Source: Planococcaceae bacterium UBA3378
GTDB lineage: Bacteria; Bacillota; Bacilli; Bacillales_A; Planococcaceae
DNA length: 9,818 nucleotides
Reading direction: 5' to 3'
Assembly: GCA_002359075.1 (NCBI GenBank)
Contig: DEQA01000263.1
Span: forward strand, 1,739-11,556
The notes below the pieces were generated by a model. That model saw nothing but the letters and a program-made list of their open reading frames with translations. It did no database searches and was not told the DNA's origin. How positions within the stretch are numbered: position 1 is the stretch's first letter; the number at the start of each line of letters is the position of its first letter. This document shows positions 1 through 6,186 of this stretch, piece by piece. The position numbers were made by a program, and so were the translations under genes.

Positions 1-825
1 GATATCGCTGTTCCTTCCGAATATATGATTGAAACGATGATCGAAGACGATATGCTGATCGAACTGGATCATTCCCTGCTTCCGAATTTGAAAAATATTG
101 ACCCGTACTTTTTAGACCTGCCGTTTGATCCAAAGAATAAGTACTCTGTTCCTTATTTCTGGGGAACAGTCGGGATTGTCTATAATCCAAAGATGGTACC
201 CGAGGACCTAACTTTCAAGTCATGGCAGGATTTATGGGATGATCGTTTAAAAAACAAGGTATTTTTAGTGGATGGTGCACGTGAAGTCATTGGTATGGGG
301 CTGAATACACTTGGCTACTCTTTAAATATTAAAGATGATGCTGCACTTCGGAAAGCAACAGATAAGCTGATCGAGCTGACACCAAATGTGAAGGCCATTA
401 TTGGTGATGAAATTACACCGCTGATGATTCATAATGAGGCGACAGTTGCGCTTACATGGTCCGGACAGGCAGCCGATATGATGTCGGAAAATGAAGAACT
501 CGATTTTGCGGTACCGGAAGAAGGGTCTAATCTGTGGTTTGACAACTTTGTCATTCCAAAGACATCTAAAAACATCGAAGGCGCCCATGCCTTTATCAAT
601 TTCATGCTGGAAGCTGAAAACGGGGCTAAAAACGCCGACTATGTCGGGTATTCGACACCAAATGCTGCCGCATGGAAGCTGATGGATGAGGAAGTCATCA
701 GCGACGAACGCTTCTATCCGGATATGGAACTTCGTGAGCATCTTGAAGTGTACGAAAATTTAGGTCTTACATGGCTAGGGAAATATAATGAGCATTTCCT
801 TGAGTTTAAAATGAACTTAAACTAG
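1..825 (+). CDS. potD: Spermidine/putrescine ABC transporter substrate-binding protein, C-terminal part
   Basis: Partial gene: the reading frame is open from base 1, so the signal peptide and first lobe start are outside the window; 274 residues are visible of a family usually about 345-360 long. PotD is the extracytoplasmic (lipid-anchored in Firmicutes) binding protein that hands polyamines to PotBC, powered by PotA. The visible part contains VPYFWG at residues 50-55, an AREV motif around residue 95, TW at 152-153, and a WFD motif at 179-181, followed by a typical YSTPNAAAW segment. By comparison with E. coli PotD as I recall it, these correspond to ligand-contacting aromatic and acidic positions (the Tyr of the first motif, the Glu of AREV, and the two Trp plus Asp). 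The potABC genes are expected just upstream, outside the window. The gene ends at TAG and is followed by a hairpin terminator, so it is probably the last gene of its operon. Polyamine preference cannot be read from the sequence. Confidence 0.9.
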   Translation, partial: DIAVPSEYMIETMIEDDMLIELDHSLLPNLKNIDPYFLDLPFDPKNKYSVPYFWGTVGIVYNPKMVPEDLTFKSWQDLWDDRLKNKVFLVDGAREVIGMGLNTLGYSLNIKDDAALRKATDKLIELTPNVKAIIGDEITPLMIHNEATVALTWSGQAADMMSENEELDFAVPEEGSNLWFDNFVIPKTSKNIEGAHAFINFMLEAENGAKNADYVGYSTPNAAAWKLMDEEVISDERFYPDMELREHLEVYENLGLTWLGKYNEHFLEFKMNLN

Positions 826-832
826 GTAAAGT

Positions 833-860
833 ACGCACAGCGGTCAGCTGTGCGTTTTCC
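833..860 (+). terminator. Rho-independent terminator after potD
   Basis: An 8-bp perfect stem CGCACAGC / GCTGTGCG (834-841 and 847-854), extendable by one A-T pair, encloses a 5-nt loop and runs into TTTT, with a second T-tract about 8 nt later. It starts 8 nt after the potD stop codon and closes that operon. Confidence 0.85.
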
Positions 861-876
861 TGTCTTTTTACTGAGT

Positions 877-906
877 TTTACAGTAGAGACACCTATACAT
901 CATTAT
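877..906 (+). promoter_or_regulatory. Candidate sigma-A promoter of the MFS gene
   Basis: TTTACA at 877-882 (5 of 6 to TTGACA) and CATTAT at 901-906 (4 of 6 to TATAAT) are 18 bp apart, giving a leader of about 60 nt before the ATG at 973. The -10 is weak, so this is only the best candidate in the gap between the potD terminator and the gene. Confidence 0.3.
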
Positions 907-972
907 GTTAGACTAGACTATGTGTATTAACATTTCAAAAATCGAAATATTTTAGAAGAAAGGCGGTGCCAC

Positions 973-2160
973 ATGGCCAAAGGTACTAACAATGTCGCTC
1001 TCTATATACTAATGTTCAACCTTTTCATTACAATGGGAGGGATCGGCATTATCGTCCCGGTTATGCCGGCATATTTACAAATATTTGGTGTAGGCGGACA
1101 AGTCCTCGGATTCCTGATTGCAGGCTTTGCATTAGCACAATTTTTACTTTCTCCGATCTCCGGGGAGCTATCCGACCGCCACGGCAGAAAAATGTTTATC
1201 ATCGGCGGGCTCATCGTCTACGGCTTTTCCCAAATTTTATTCGGCCTTGCCGATGCCGTATGGGTATTATTTATTGCCCGCTTTTTAAGCGGTGCAGGAG
1301 CTGCCTTCGTCATACCGCCAATCATGGCCTTTGTTGCTGATATCACGACAATGGAAGAACGCGGCAAAGGAATGGGCATGCTGGGGGCTGCCATTAGTTT
1401 GGGCTTTACTATCGGCCCGGGGCTCGGTGGTGGTTTATCAGCCATCAATTTGCATTTCCCTTTTTATGTAGCCGGTAGTGCTGCGTTACTTGCGGCTGTT
1501 TTGTCGTGGTTGATCCTACCAAATATTAAAGAAGTGAATGTTGTAGCGAGACCACCAAGAGAAAATCTGTTAAGACAATTGGTTAAATCGACAAAAGCAT
1601 CCTACTTCATATTTTTAATTGTAGTATTCACGTTCAGCTTCGGAATTTCGAACTTCCAATCGACGTTATCACTTTATCTGGATCATAAATTCGGCTATAC
1701 GCCGCTGGATATCTCCATTATTTTAACAGTCGGCGGCTTTGCAGGGGTGGTTCTTCAAATATTCGTCATTAATAAGCTGTTCAAGAAATTCGGGGAAATG
1801 AAGGTCATTTTAGTCAATCTATTACTGGCATCTATCATGATGCTGCTTGTCATTTTTGTAAGTGGCTTCTTCGTTGTTCTTGCCGTTGCTACACTATTCA
1901 CTATTGCTACAACGTTTATCCGTCCAGCAGTAAATACGCTCATCAGTAAAGTAGCTGGTAATGAGCAGGGCTTCGCTGCCGGGATGAACACTGCGTACAT
2001 GAGTCTGGGGAATATGTTTGGACCGGCCCTAGCCGGTATGCTTTTTGAATGGAAGATTACTTCTCCTTATATTTTAGGATCCATTGTATTAGCCGGCTGT
2101 TTTGTCCTTGCTTTTACATGGGCGACAAAGAAAGCTTCTTATTTATTGCGTGCCTCTTAA
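973..2160 (+). CDS. MFS drug/metabolite exporter, DHA1 (Bmr/NorA-like) family
   Basis: A 395-residue, very hydrophobic protein, the usual length for 12-TM DHA1 transporters such as Bmr and NorA (about 390). Motif A, GELSDRHGRK, is complete at residues 64-73 in the cytoplasmic loop between TM2 and TM3. A motif B-like RFLSGAGAA begins at R103 in TM4. The antiporter motif C is seen in TM5 as GFTIGPGLGG ending near residue 153. These motifs mark proton-driven exporters of the inner membrane rather than uptake systems. The ATG at 973 is preceded by AAGGCGGTG at a normal distance. The gene stands alone between two terminators with no adjacent regulator of the Bmr/BltR type, so expression control is unknown. 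The substrate cannot be predicted; multidrug efflux is the common annotation for this family, but a metabolite exporter role is equally possible. Confidence 0.88.
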   Translation: MAKGTNNVALYILMFNLFITMGGIGIIVPVMPAYLQIFGVGGQVLGFLIAGFALAQFLLSPISGELSDRHGRKMFIIGGLIVYGFSQILFGLADAVWVLFIARFLSGAGAAFVIPPIMAFVADITTMEERGKGMGMLGAAISLGFTIGPGLGGGLSAINLHFPFYVAGSAALLAAVLSWLILPNIKEVNVVARPPRENLLRQLVKSTKASYFIFLIVVFTFSFGISNFQSTLSLYLDHKFGYTPLDISIILTVGGFAGVVLQIFVINKLFKKFGEMKVILVNLLLASIMMLLVIFVSGFFVVLAVATLFTIATTFIRPAVNTLISKVAGNEQGFAAGMNTAYMSLGNMFGPALAGMLFEWKITSPYILGSIVLAGCFVLAFTWATKKASYLLRAS

Positions 2161-2167
2161 CTGGCAT

Positions 2168-2208
2168 AAAAAGGCTGATCGGGAACATTTTTCCGGTCAG
2201 CCTTTTTT
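2168..2208. terminator. Bidirectional terminator between the MFS gene and dapL
   Basis: The arms AAGGCTGATCGG (2171-2182) and CCGGTCAGCCTT (2193-2204) pair over 12 bp with one G-T wobble, and the stem can be extended inward with further pairs. It is flanked by A5 on the left and T6 on the right, so it works as an intrinsic terminator in both directions. It begins 8 nt after the MFS stop and lies 41 nt past the dapL stop on the other strand. Confidence 0.92.
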
Positions 2209-2248
2209 ATATGGTGGGCAAAGCAGCAAAAGCTTTACCTGCCTATTT

Positions 2249-3367
2249 TTATAAACTTCTGATGAATGCTTCGACAAAACCTGTGTTAAACGCCAACAGC
2301 TCTTCATCGGGATTCATTTTTGAATGATGCAGTCCGTACGGGCAGTTAGCACCGCTCCAAAACATGGCGCCGGGGATTTCTTTTACAAAGTAGCCGAAGT
2401 CCTCCCCTGTCATCGCAGCGGGACAGCGATAGTCCACCGCTCCTTCATATCCCTTCGCAAAGCTTAATAGACGTTCTGCACAGGCAGGGTCATTATTCAC
2501 TTCATAATACATGGACCCGTAGTCAATGGAGACCGTACATTCAAATGCAGCTTCTATCCCTGCACAAATCGCCTCTATCCGGCGCTTTACCTCCTGCATA
2601 GATGCTGCATTCAGCGTGCGGATTGTGCCTTCCAGGCGTGCATTTTCAGCAATGACATTCTGCACTGTCCCCGCTGTCATCTTTCCAACGGTAATGACGA
2701 CACTGCTCATCGGATCGACATTGCGGCTCACAATCGTCTGCAGCTGCATCAGGAGATTTGCTGCTGCTACAGCCATATCCCGCGTTTTATGTGGGTAAGC
2801 AGCATGCCCGCCGATTCCTTTTAAATCAATAAAAAGTTCGGATGTATTAGCAAATAATAATCCCGGACGCGTAGCTACCGTTCCTACAGGATATTCCGGT
2901 GCGATATGTAATGCATAAATTTCATCACATAAAAGGTCTGGTCTTTCTTCCTTCAGCCATTGTAACATCGGCTCTGCACCTCCCGGACCTTCCTCTGCAG
3001 GCTGGAAGTAGACAATCACATTCTGCTTTGGACGATTGGCGGCAAAGGCGGCGACAAGGCCAAGTGCAACCGTCATATGACAATCATGGCCGCACGCATG
3101 CATATGCCCTTCATGCGTAGACGCATAAGCAGCTCCTGTTTCCTCTGTTACAGGCAGTCCATCGATATCTGTCCGCCAGCCGATTGTTTTGGACGGATTT
3201 TTACCGGCAATGGACACAATAACCCCTGTACGCCAAGTCGTGACTGTCAGATGATCCTGGGGCAATTCCGCCAAAAATGCCAGGATATAAGCCTGTGTTT
3301 TCACTTCCTGAAAACCGAGCTCCGGCATTTGATGCAGAGCCCGGCGGATTTCTAACAATGATTGCAT
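2249..3367 (-). CDS. dapL: N-acetyldiaminopimelate deacetylase
   Basis: A 372-residue M20-family metallo-amidohydrolase, matching the length of B. subtilis DapL (YkuR, about 374). It removes the acetyl group from N-acetyl-LL-2,6-diaminopimelate to give LL-diaminopimelate and acetate, the deacetylation step of the acetylase branch of lysine and diaminopimelate synthesis, in the cytoplasm. Metal-site motifs of the family are present: RTDIDGLP (65-72), HACGHDCHM (90-98), QPAEEGPGG (122-130, with the catalytic/ligand Glu pair E125-E126), H154, and a C-terminal GLHHS (345-349). M20 enzymes also include amino-acid amidohydrolases and IAA-amino-acid hydrolases, but the position directly after dapH decides for DapL. 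The ATG at 3367 has AGAAGGTGA just upstream; this site touches the dapH stop codon, leaving a gap of only 12 nt and suggesting translational coupling. The gene ends before a bidirectional terminator. Confidence 0.92.
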   Translation of the reverse strand: MQSLLEIRRALHQMPELGFQEVKTQAYILAFLAELPQDHLTVTTWRTGVIVSIAGKNPSKTIGWRTDIDGLPVTEETGAAYASTHEGHMHACGHDCHMTVALGLVAAFAANRPKQNVIVYFQPAEEGPGGAEPMLQWLKEERPDLLCDEIYALHIAPEYPVGTVATRPGLLFANTSELFIDLKGIGGHAAYPHKTRDMAVAAANLLMQLQTIVSRNVDPMSSVVITVGKMTAGTVQNVIAENARLEGTIRTLNAASMQEVKRRIEAICAGIEAAFECTVSIDYGSMYYEVNNDPACAERLLSFAKGYEGAVDYRCPAAMTGEDFGYFVKEIPGAMFWSGANCPYGLHHSKMNPDEELLAFNTGFVEAFIRSL

Positions 3368-3379
3368 GCAGTCACCTTC

Positions 3380-4096
3380 TTAAATATTTCGTAATGCATC
3401 AATTACTTCTGTTTTGGACTTCGTTTTTTCGTCCAGCTCTTTTAATACGCGCGCTGGAACTCCCCCTACTACTGTATAAGGTGCTACATCCTCAATAACG
3501 ATAGCGCCTGCCGCTACGACCGCACCTTTTCCGACACGTACACCTTCTAATACGACTGCATTGGCACCGATTACTACATCGTCTTCAATAATAACCGGCT
3601 GCGCGCTTGGCGGCTCAATTACCCCTGCGAGCACTGTCCCAGCGCCGATATGGCAGTTAGCACCAACCGTCGCACGTCCGCCAAGAACAGCACCCATATC
3701 GATCATTGTTTTTGGACCGATTTCTGCGCCGATATTAATAATAGCCCCCATCATAATGACAGCCTGGTCACCAATTGTCACTTGGTCACGGATGATCGCA
3801 CCCGGTTCGATACGGGCGTTTATATGTTTCATATCCAGCAACGGCACACCGGAATTTCTTCTGTCATGTTCAATTACATAGTCTTCAATTTTCTCACCAT
3901 GATTTTGCAGTGCCGCCTCGATTTCGCTCCACTCGCCAAATACAATGGCACTGTTGCCTTCGCCGAATACTTTTGTATCTTTGCCGTATGATAAAGACGC
4001 TGCATTGTTCCCTTTTACATAAACTTTCACCGGTGTTACTTTTTTAGCGTTGGAAATAAACTCAATAATCTCCTGTGCATTCAATTTTTCGCTCAT
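3380..4096 (-). CDS. dapH: 2,3,4,5-tetrahydropyridine-2,6-dicarboxylate N-acetyltransferase
   Basis: A 238-residue left-handed beta-helix acyltransferase, matching B. subtilis DapH (YkuQ, about 236). It transfers acetyl from acetyl-CoA to tetrahydrodipicolinate, the committed step of the acetylase branch to diaminopimelate and lysine. Residues 1-75 form the alpha/beta N-terminal domain specific to DapH. From about residue 88 to 205 the imperfect hexapeptide repeats are clear, for example IEPGAI, IGDQAV, MGAIINIGAEIG and VGANCHIGAG, interrupted by the loop IEPPSAQPV (160-168). The segment RNSGVPLLDMKHINARIEPG (80-99) is characteristic of this enzyme rather than of the succinyltransferase DapD. 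The ATG at 4096 follows AGAGAGAGG with a 10-nt spacing. dapL follows directly; the aminotransferase needed between the two steps is not in the window. No lysine riboswitch fits in the 76-nt gap upstream. Confidence 0.95.
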   Translation of the reverse strand: MSEKLNAQEIIEFISNAKKVTPVKVYVKGNNAASLSYGKDTKVFGEGNSAIVFGEWSEIEAALQNHGEKIEDYVIEHDRRNSGVPLLDMKHINARIEPGAIIRDQVTIGDQAVIMMGAIINIGAEIGPKTMIDMGAVLGGRATVGANCHIGAGTVLAGVIEPPSAQPVIIEDDVVIGANAVVLEGVRVGKGAVVAAGAIVIEDVAPYTVVGGVPARVLKELDEKTKSKTEVIDALRNI

Positions 4097-4140
4097 CCTA
4101 TTGTAACCTCTCTCTATGTAAGAATAACTAACGTGTTATG

Positions 4141-4169
4141 ATTGTACTAGAAATTCTGTTAAATATCAC
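4141..4169 (-). promoter_or_regulatory. Candidate sigma-A promoter of dapH-dapL
   Basis: On the minus strand GTGATA (4169-4164, 4 of 6 to TTGACA) and TACAAT (4146-4141, 5 of 6 to TATAAT) are exactly 17 bp apart. A start near 4134 would give a leader of about 38 nt. No terminator is visible between the ccpC stop at 4173 and this site, so some read-through from ccpC is also possible. Confidence 0.45.
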
Positions 4170-4172
4170 CTA

Positions 4173-5063
4173 TTAATTTTTGTATTCATATAAGCAGCGG
4201 GCGTGGTCCTGCACAATATCAACGAACGCATTTACCTGCCGCAGTTCGAATGCAGAGTCATAGCCAATCAGCCATGTATCGCGTGTCAGTCCCATATCGT
4301 TCTCCGAATGAAGGAGAGGTATTTTATTTACATCCTCCGAGCCGTTCAACGTAATGGAAGGCAAAATAGCAAAGCCGATCCCATTCAGTGCCATTTGCTT
4401 ACACGTCTCAATTTGGTCAACGATGATTTGATGACGCGGATTTTGATTGAAATGCCGCTGCCACCATTGAAGAATTTCCTGGTAATAATCCGAATCACTT
4501 TTAAATTGGATGAAGGGGCGGTCTGTTGTATGCAAATCCTCTAATGCTTTGATCTCCTTATCGACCAGGTACATCATATCCCTGAATAAATGGATTTTCT
4601 TTCCTTTCCAATCTGCCTGTCCTCGTACGATGCCGATATGTGCTTCCCCTTCGTACAAGGCTTTTACAATCTCAGAGCTCCAGCCTGTCATAAGGGAGAT
4701 TTTTGTATCCGGATACAATGTCACAAAATCCTTTAGAACTTTCGGCAGCCAGTTTAGCCCTACAATAGATGCACAGGCTATTTTAAGTGTTCCGTGCACC
4801 TTGGAGTTGAATGCTTGGATTGTTTCAAACACTTCCTCCCTTCTGGCAATTTGCTCAATCGCATACTGAATGACAAGTTCTCCGGCGGGTGTTGGGGTGA
4901 GCCCTCTTTGGGAACGTAAAAACAGCTGCGTCTCCCATTCCTTTTCAATCGACTGCAGGCGCTGGGATAGGGCCGGCTGTGTTAAAAACAGCCGTTCTGC
5001 CGCCTTCCGCATATTCCTTTCTTCAGCAAGCACCTTGATGATTTCTGCTTCTGTTGCTGTCAT
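4173..5063 (-). CDS. ccpC: LysR-family regulator, CcpC-type (citrate-responsive TCA control)
   Basis: A 296-residue LysR-type transcription factor of normal length. The winged helix-turn-helix lies at about residues 5-62, with the recognition segment MRKAAERLFLTQPALSQRLQ (18-37) and the FLRSQRGLTPTPAGE wing (48-62). The effector-binding domain follows from about residue 88 (VHGTLKIACAS) to the end. In B. subtilis and Listeria CcpC represses citB and citZ and responds to citrate. I assign CcpC from the HTH sequence and from the neighbours: B. subtilis ccpC lies beside ykuL (cbpB) and a few genes from dapH-dapL, as here. Regulation of citrate genes in this organism is therefore inferred, not seen; another LysR role such as CpsY/CysL-like is less likely. 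The ATG at 5063 has an excellent AGGAGG site 7 nt upstream. An inverted repeat at 5091-5116 upstream could be an autoregulatory site. Confidence 0.82.
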   Translation of the reverse strand: MTATEAEIIKVLAEERNMRKAAERLFLTQPALSQRLQSIEKEWETQLFLRSQRGLTPTPAGELVIQYAIEQIARREEVFETIQAFNSKVHGTLKIACASIVGLNWLPKVLKDFVTLYPDTKISLMTGWSSEIVKALYEGEAHIGIVRGQADWKGKKIHLFRDMMYLVDKEIKALEDLHTTDRPFIQFKSDSDYYQEILQWWQRHFNQNPRHQIIVDQIETCKQMALNGIGFAILPSITLNGSEDVNKIPLLHSENDMGLTRDTWLIGYDSAFELRQVNAFVDIVQDHARCLYEYKN

Positions 5064-5090
5064 TTCATCTCCTCCTCTTTATTCATCCAT

Positions 5091-5116
5091 TATGGCTCAA
5101 TCTCATTTGTGCCATA
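5091..5116. promoter_or_regulatory. Inverted repeat upstream of ccpC, possible operator
   Basis: TATGGC (5091-5096) and GCCATA (5111-5116) form a perfect 6-bp inverted repeat with a 14-nt centre; three more pairs (CAA 5098-5100 with TTG 5107-5109) extend the symmetry past one T-T mismatch. It lies 28-53 nt upstream of the ccpC ATG and overlaps a CATAAT sequence (minus strand, 5093-5088) that could be a -10 box, although I find no good -35. LysR proteins often control their own gene through such dyads, but this one does not clearly match the CcpC box as I remember it. Confidence 0.3.
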
Positions 5117-5133
5117 CTCTCTAAAAATAGAAA

Positions 5134-5151
5134 ACTTCTGTTCTAAGAAGT
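5134..5151 (-). other. Small hairpin between cbpB and ccpC
   Basis: A 6-bp stem ACTTCT / AGAAGT with a 6-nt loop is followed on the minus strand by TTTCTATTTTT. It directly follows the main cbpB terminator and could act as a weak backup terminator, or form part of the ccpC promoter region. Confidence 0.3.
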
Positions 5152-5152
5152 G

Positions 5153-5191
5153 AAAAGTCGACAAAACCCTTTACGGATTTTGCCGACCCTT
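5153..5191 (-). terminator. Rho-independent terminator after cbpB
   Basis: On the minus strand the arms GTCGGCAAAATCC (5187-5175) and GGGTTTTGTCGAC (5169-5157) pair along their whole length if G-U pairs are allowed, with a 5-nt loop GTAAA, and then run into TTTT. On the plus strand the same arms have two A-C mismatches, so the structure favours minus-strand transcripts. It lies directly after the cbpB stop codon. Confidence 0.75.
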
Positions 5192-5192
5192 T

Positions 5193-5636
5193 TTATCCTT
5201 CACTTTGGTAAATATACTTTTTTAATTGTTTTAAAATCACACGGCGGGTCATAATACCAGCAAAGGTTCCCTCTTCGTCTATTACACAAAGGAACGCATG
5301 GTTAATGACAAGGTCCAGAGCGCGCTTAAATGTATCGGTCACTTTTAAATACGCGACTTCCGTTTGCATAATATCGTCTACTTTTATATCGGGGAGACGG
5401 TCATATTCAATCCGCTCTAATCCTAAAATAGCTTCTGTAATCATTTTGCTGCTGAGTAGTCCCTGCAGGCGGTATTTCATATCTAATACAGGAATGGCTG
5501 AATATCCTGTACGTGTCAAGACAAGCAATGCATGTTCCGCGTTATTCCCAATTTGAACATGGGCAACCTTCTCAGATGAAATAATAAAGTCTTTGATAGG
5601 TATATCCAATAACTCTTTGTTGTTTATTGAAAGCAT
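5193..5636 (-). CDS. cbpB: c-di-AMP-binding CBS-pair protein CbpB (DarB/YkuL)
   Basis: A 147-residue protein made of two CBS domains (about 14-75 and 83-145), the length I recall for B. subtilis DarB/YkuL. It carries the family signature KVAHVQIGNN (23-32), the GYSAIPVLD strand (44-52), LGLERIE (71-77) and TRRVILK (130-136). In B. subtilis and Listeria this cytoplasmic receptor binds c-di-AMP; in the ligand-free state it stimulates the (p)ppGpp synthetase Rel and pyruvate carboxylase, linking potassium/c-di-AMP status to the stringent response. K23, A25 and R131/R132 sit where ligand contacts were described for DarB, from memory. The ATG at 5636 follows AAAGGAG at 9 nt. Its neighbour ccpC is the same as in B. 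subtilis. It has its own terminator, and its 255-nt upstream gap holds a candidate promoter and other structure. Confidence 0.92.
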   Translation of the reverse strand: MLSINNKELLDIPIKDFIISSEKVAHVQIGNNAEHALLVLTRTGYSAIPVLDMKYRLQGLLSSKMITEAILGLERIEYDRLPDIKVDDIMQTEVAYLKVTDTFKRALDLVINHAFLCVIDEEGTFAGIMTRRVILKQLKKYIYQSEG

Positions 5637-5689
5637 GTCATTCTACTCCTTTACTGCCCAAAATCGAACAGGATAGTACACTCATATTC

Positions 5690-5719
5690 ATCATATCACA
5701 CTTGCTTTTAGAGTGCCTA
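5690..5719 (-). promoter_or_regulatory. Candidate extended -10 promoter of cbpB
   Basis: On the minus strand TATGAT (5695-5690, 5 of 6) is preceded by TGA (5698-5696), giving a TGnTATGAT extended -10. A weak -35, TAGGCA (5719-5714, 4 of 6), lies 18 bp upstream. The start would be near 5683, about 47 nt before the cbpB ATG. A 10-bp palindrome, CTATGCATAG at 5717-5726, overlaps the -35. Confidence 0.4.
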
Positions 5720-5726
5720 TGCATAG

Positions 5727-5891
5727 AAGCCCTGAAATTCATAAAATTTTCCTTTTATTTTTCATACAAAAAACAACGGTGTCATCCCTGGAAATGTCAA
5801 GGAAATCCGCCGGAAAATCCAACTTGCTGAAAGGAACCGGGACACTGCGGGTTATAGTTATCCTGTCCCGTAGTATCCCTATATTTCTCTT
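5727..5891. other. Non-coding gap upstream of cbpB with repeats and a hairpin
   Basis: The whole gap between cbpB and the next gene is 255 nt (5637-5891). I see no convincing gene in it: short frames crossing it on the plus strand have no good ribosome site and run antisense into coding sequence. It contains three GGAAA repeats spaced 11 bp apart (5790, 5801, 5812) and a hairpin, CGGGACA (5838-5844) with TGTCCCG (5864-5870), around a 19-nt loop. The hairpin is not followed by a clear T-tract on the minus strand, so it is a poor terminator for the gene at 5892-6125, although no better one is present. I recognise no known riboswitch class. Confidence 0.35.
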
Positions 5892-6125
5892 TTACCTACT
5901 CGACACTGCGTAATAGAAAATGACAATGGCCATGAATATACCGACGACAAAGTACATCATAATAATAGGGTTCAGTAAAAACGGATGACGCGCAACTGTC
6001 TGACTGATTGTGTCATGCTCTGAATCACGCTGGCCAATATGTTTTGCCACAGCTACTGTGGAATAAGCCGCAATTCCACATAAAACAGCAATAACAATGC
6101 ACGCTCCCCACCATATAGCAGTCAT
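5892..6125 (-). CDS. Small two-TM membrane protein, resembling ATP synthase subunit c without its carboxylate
   Basis: A 77-residue protein with two predicted membrane helices (about 4-27 and 51-73) joined by a polar loop with several charged residues. The ATG at 6125 has AAAGGGGAAG just upstream, so it is very likely translated. I cannot name a family with certainty. Its size, hairpin topology and the ARHP motif at 45-48 followed by a helix recall F-type ATP synthase subunit c (loop ARQP). When the motifs are aligned by eye, the position of the essential Glu/Asp in helix 2 falls on A66, and helix 2 contains no acidic residue at all, so it could not carry protons in the usual way. The loop is also about ten residues longer. 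It may instead be an unrelated small membrane protein. It lies alone between the terminator of the GGDEF/EAL gene and the cbpB leader. Confidence 0.7.
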   Translation of the reverse strand: MTAIWWGACIVIAVLCGIAAYSTVAVAKHIGQRDSEHDTISQTVARHPFLLNPIIMMYFVVGIFMAIVIFYYAVSSR

Positions 6126-6186
6126 CGAATCTTCCCCTTTCGTTTCTCTTTAGTATTACTGTCCTGCTATTTATTTATGCGGAATC

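Noticed and set aside
908..930. TTAGAC and TATTAA as a promoter for the MFS gene
   Set aside because: The spacing is only 11 bp, too short for sigma-A.
2049..2327. 92-residue plus-strand frame across the MFS gene end, the terminator and the dapL end
   Set aside because: It passes through a strong terminator and overlaps two well-supported genes in other frames.
3561..3991. Two plus-strand frames of about 110 residues opposite dapH
   Set aside because: They are antisense to the hexapeptide repeats of dapH and only mirror its repeated composition.
5727..5891. Known riboswitch (c-di-AMP, c-di-GMP, T-box or lysine class) upstream of cbpB
   Set aside because: I could not match any conserved core of these classes; only a simple hairpin and short repeats are visible.
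5627..5913. Two overlapping plus-strand frames in the gap upstream of cbpB (67 and 66 residues)
   Set aside because: The first starts inside cbpB on the opposite strand, the second ends inside the 77-residue gene; no good ribosome site and no family resemblance.
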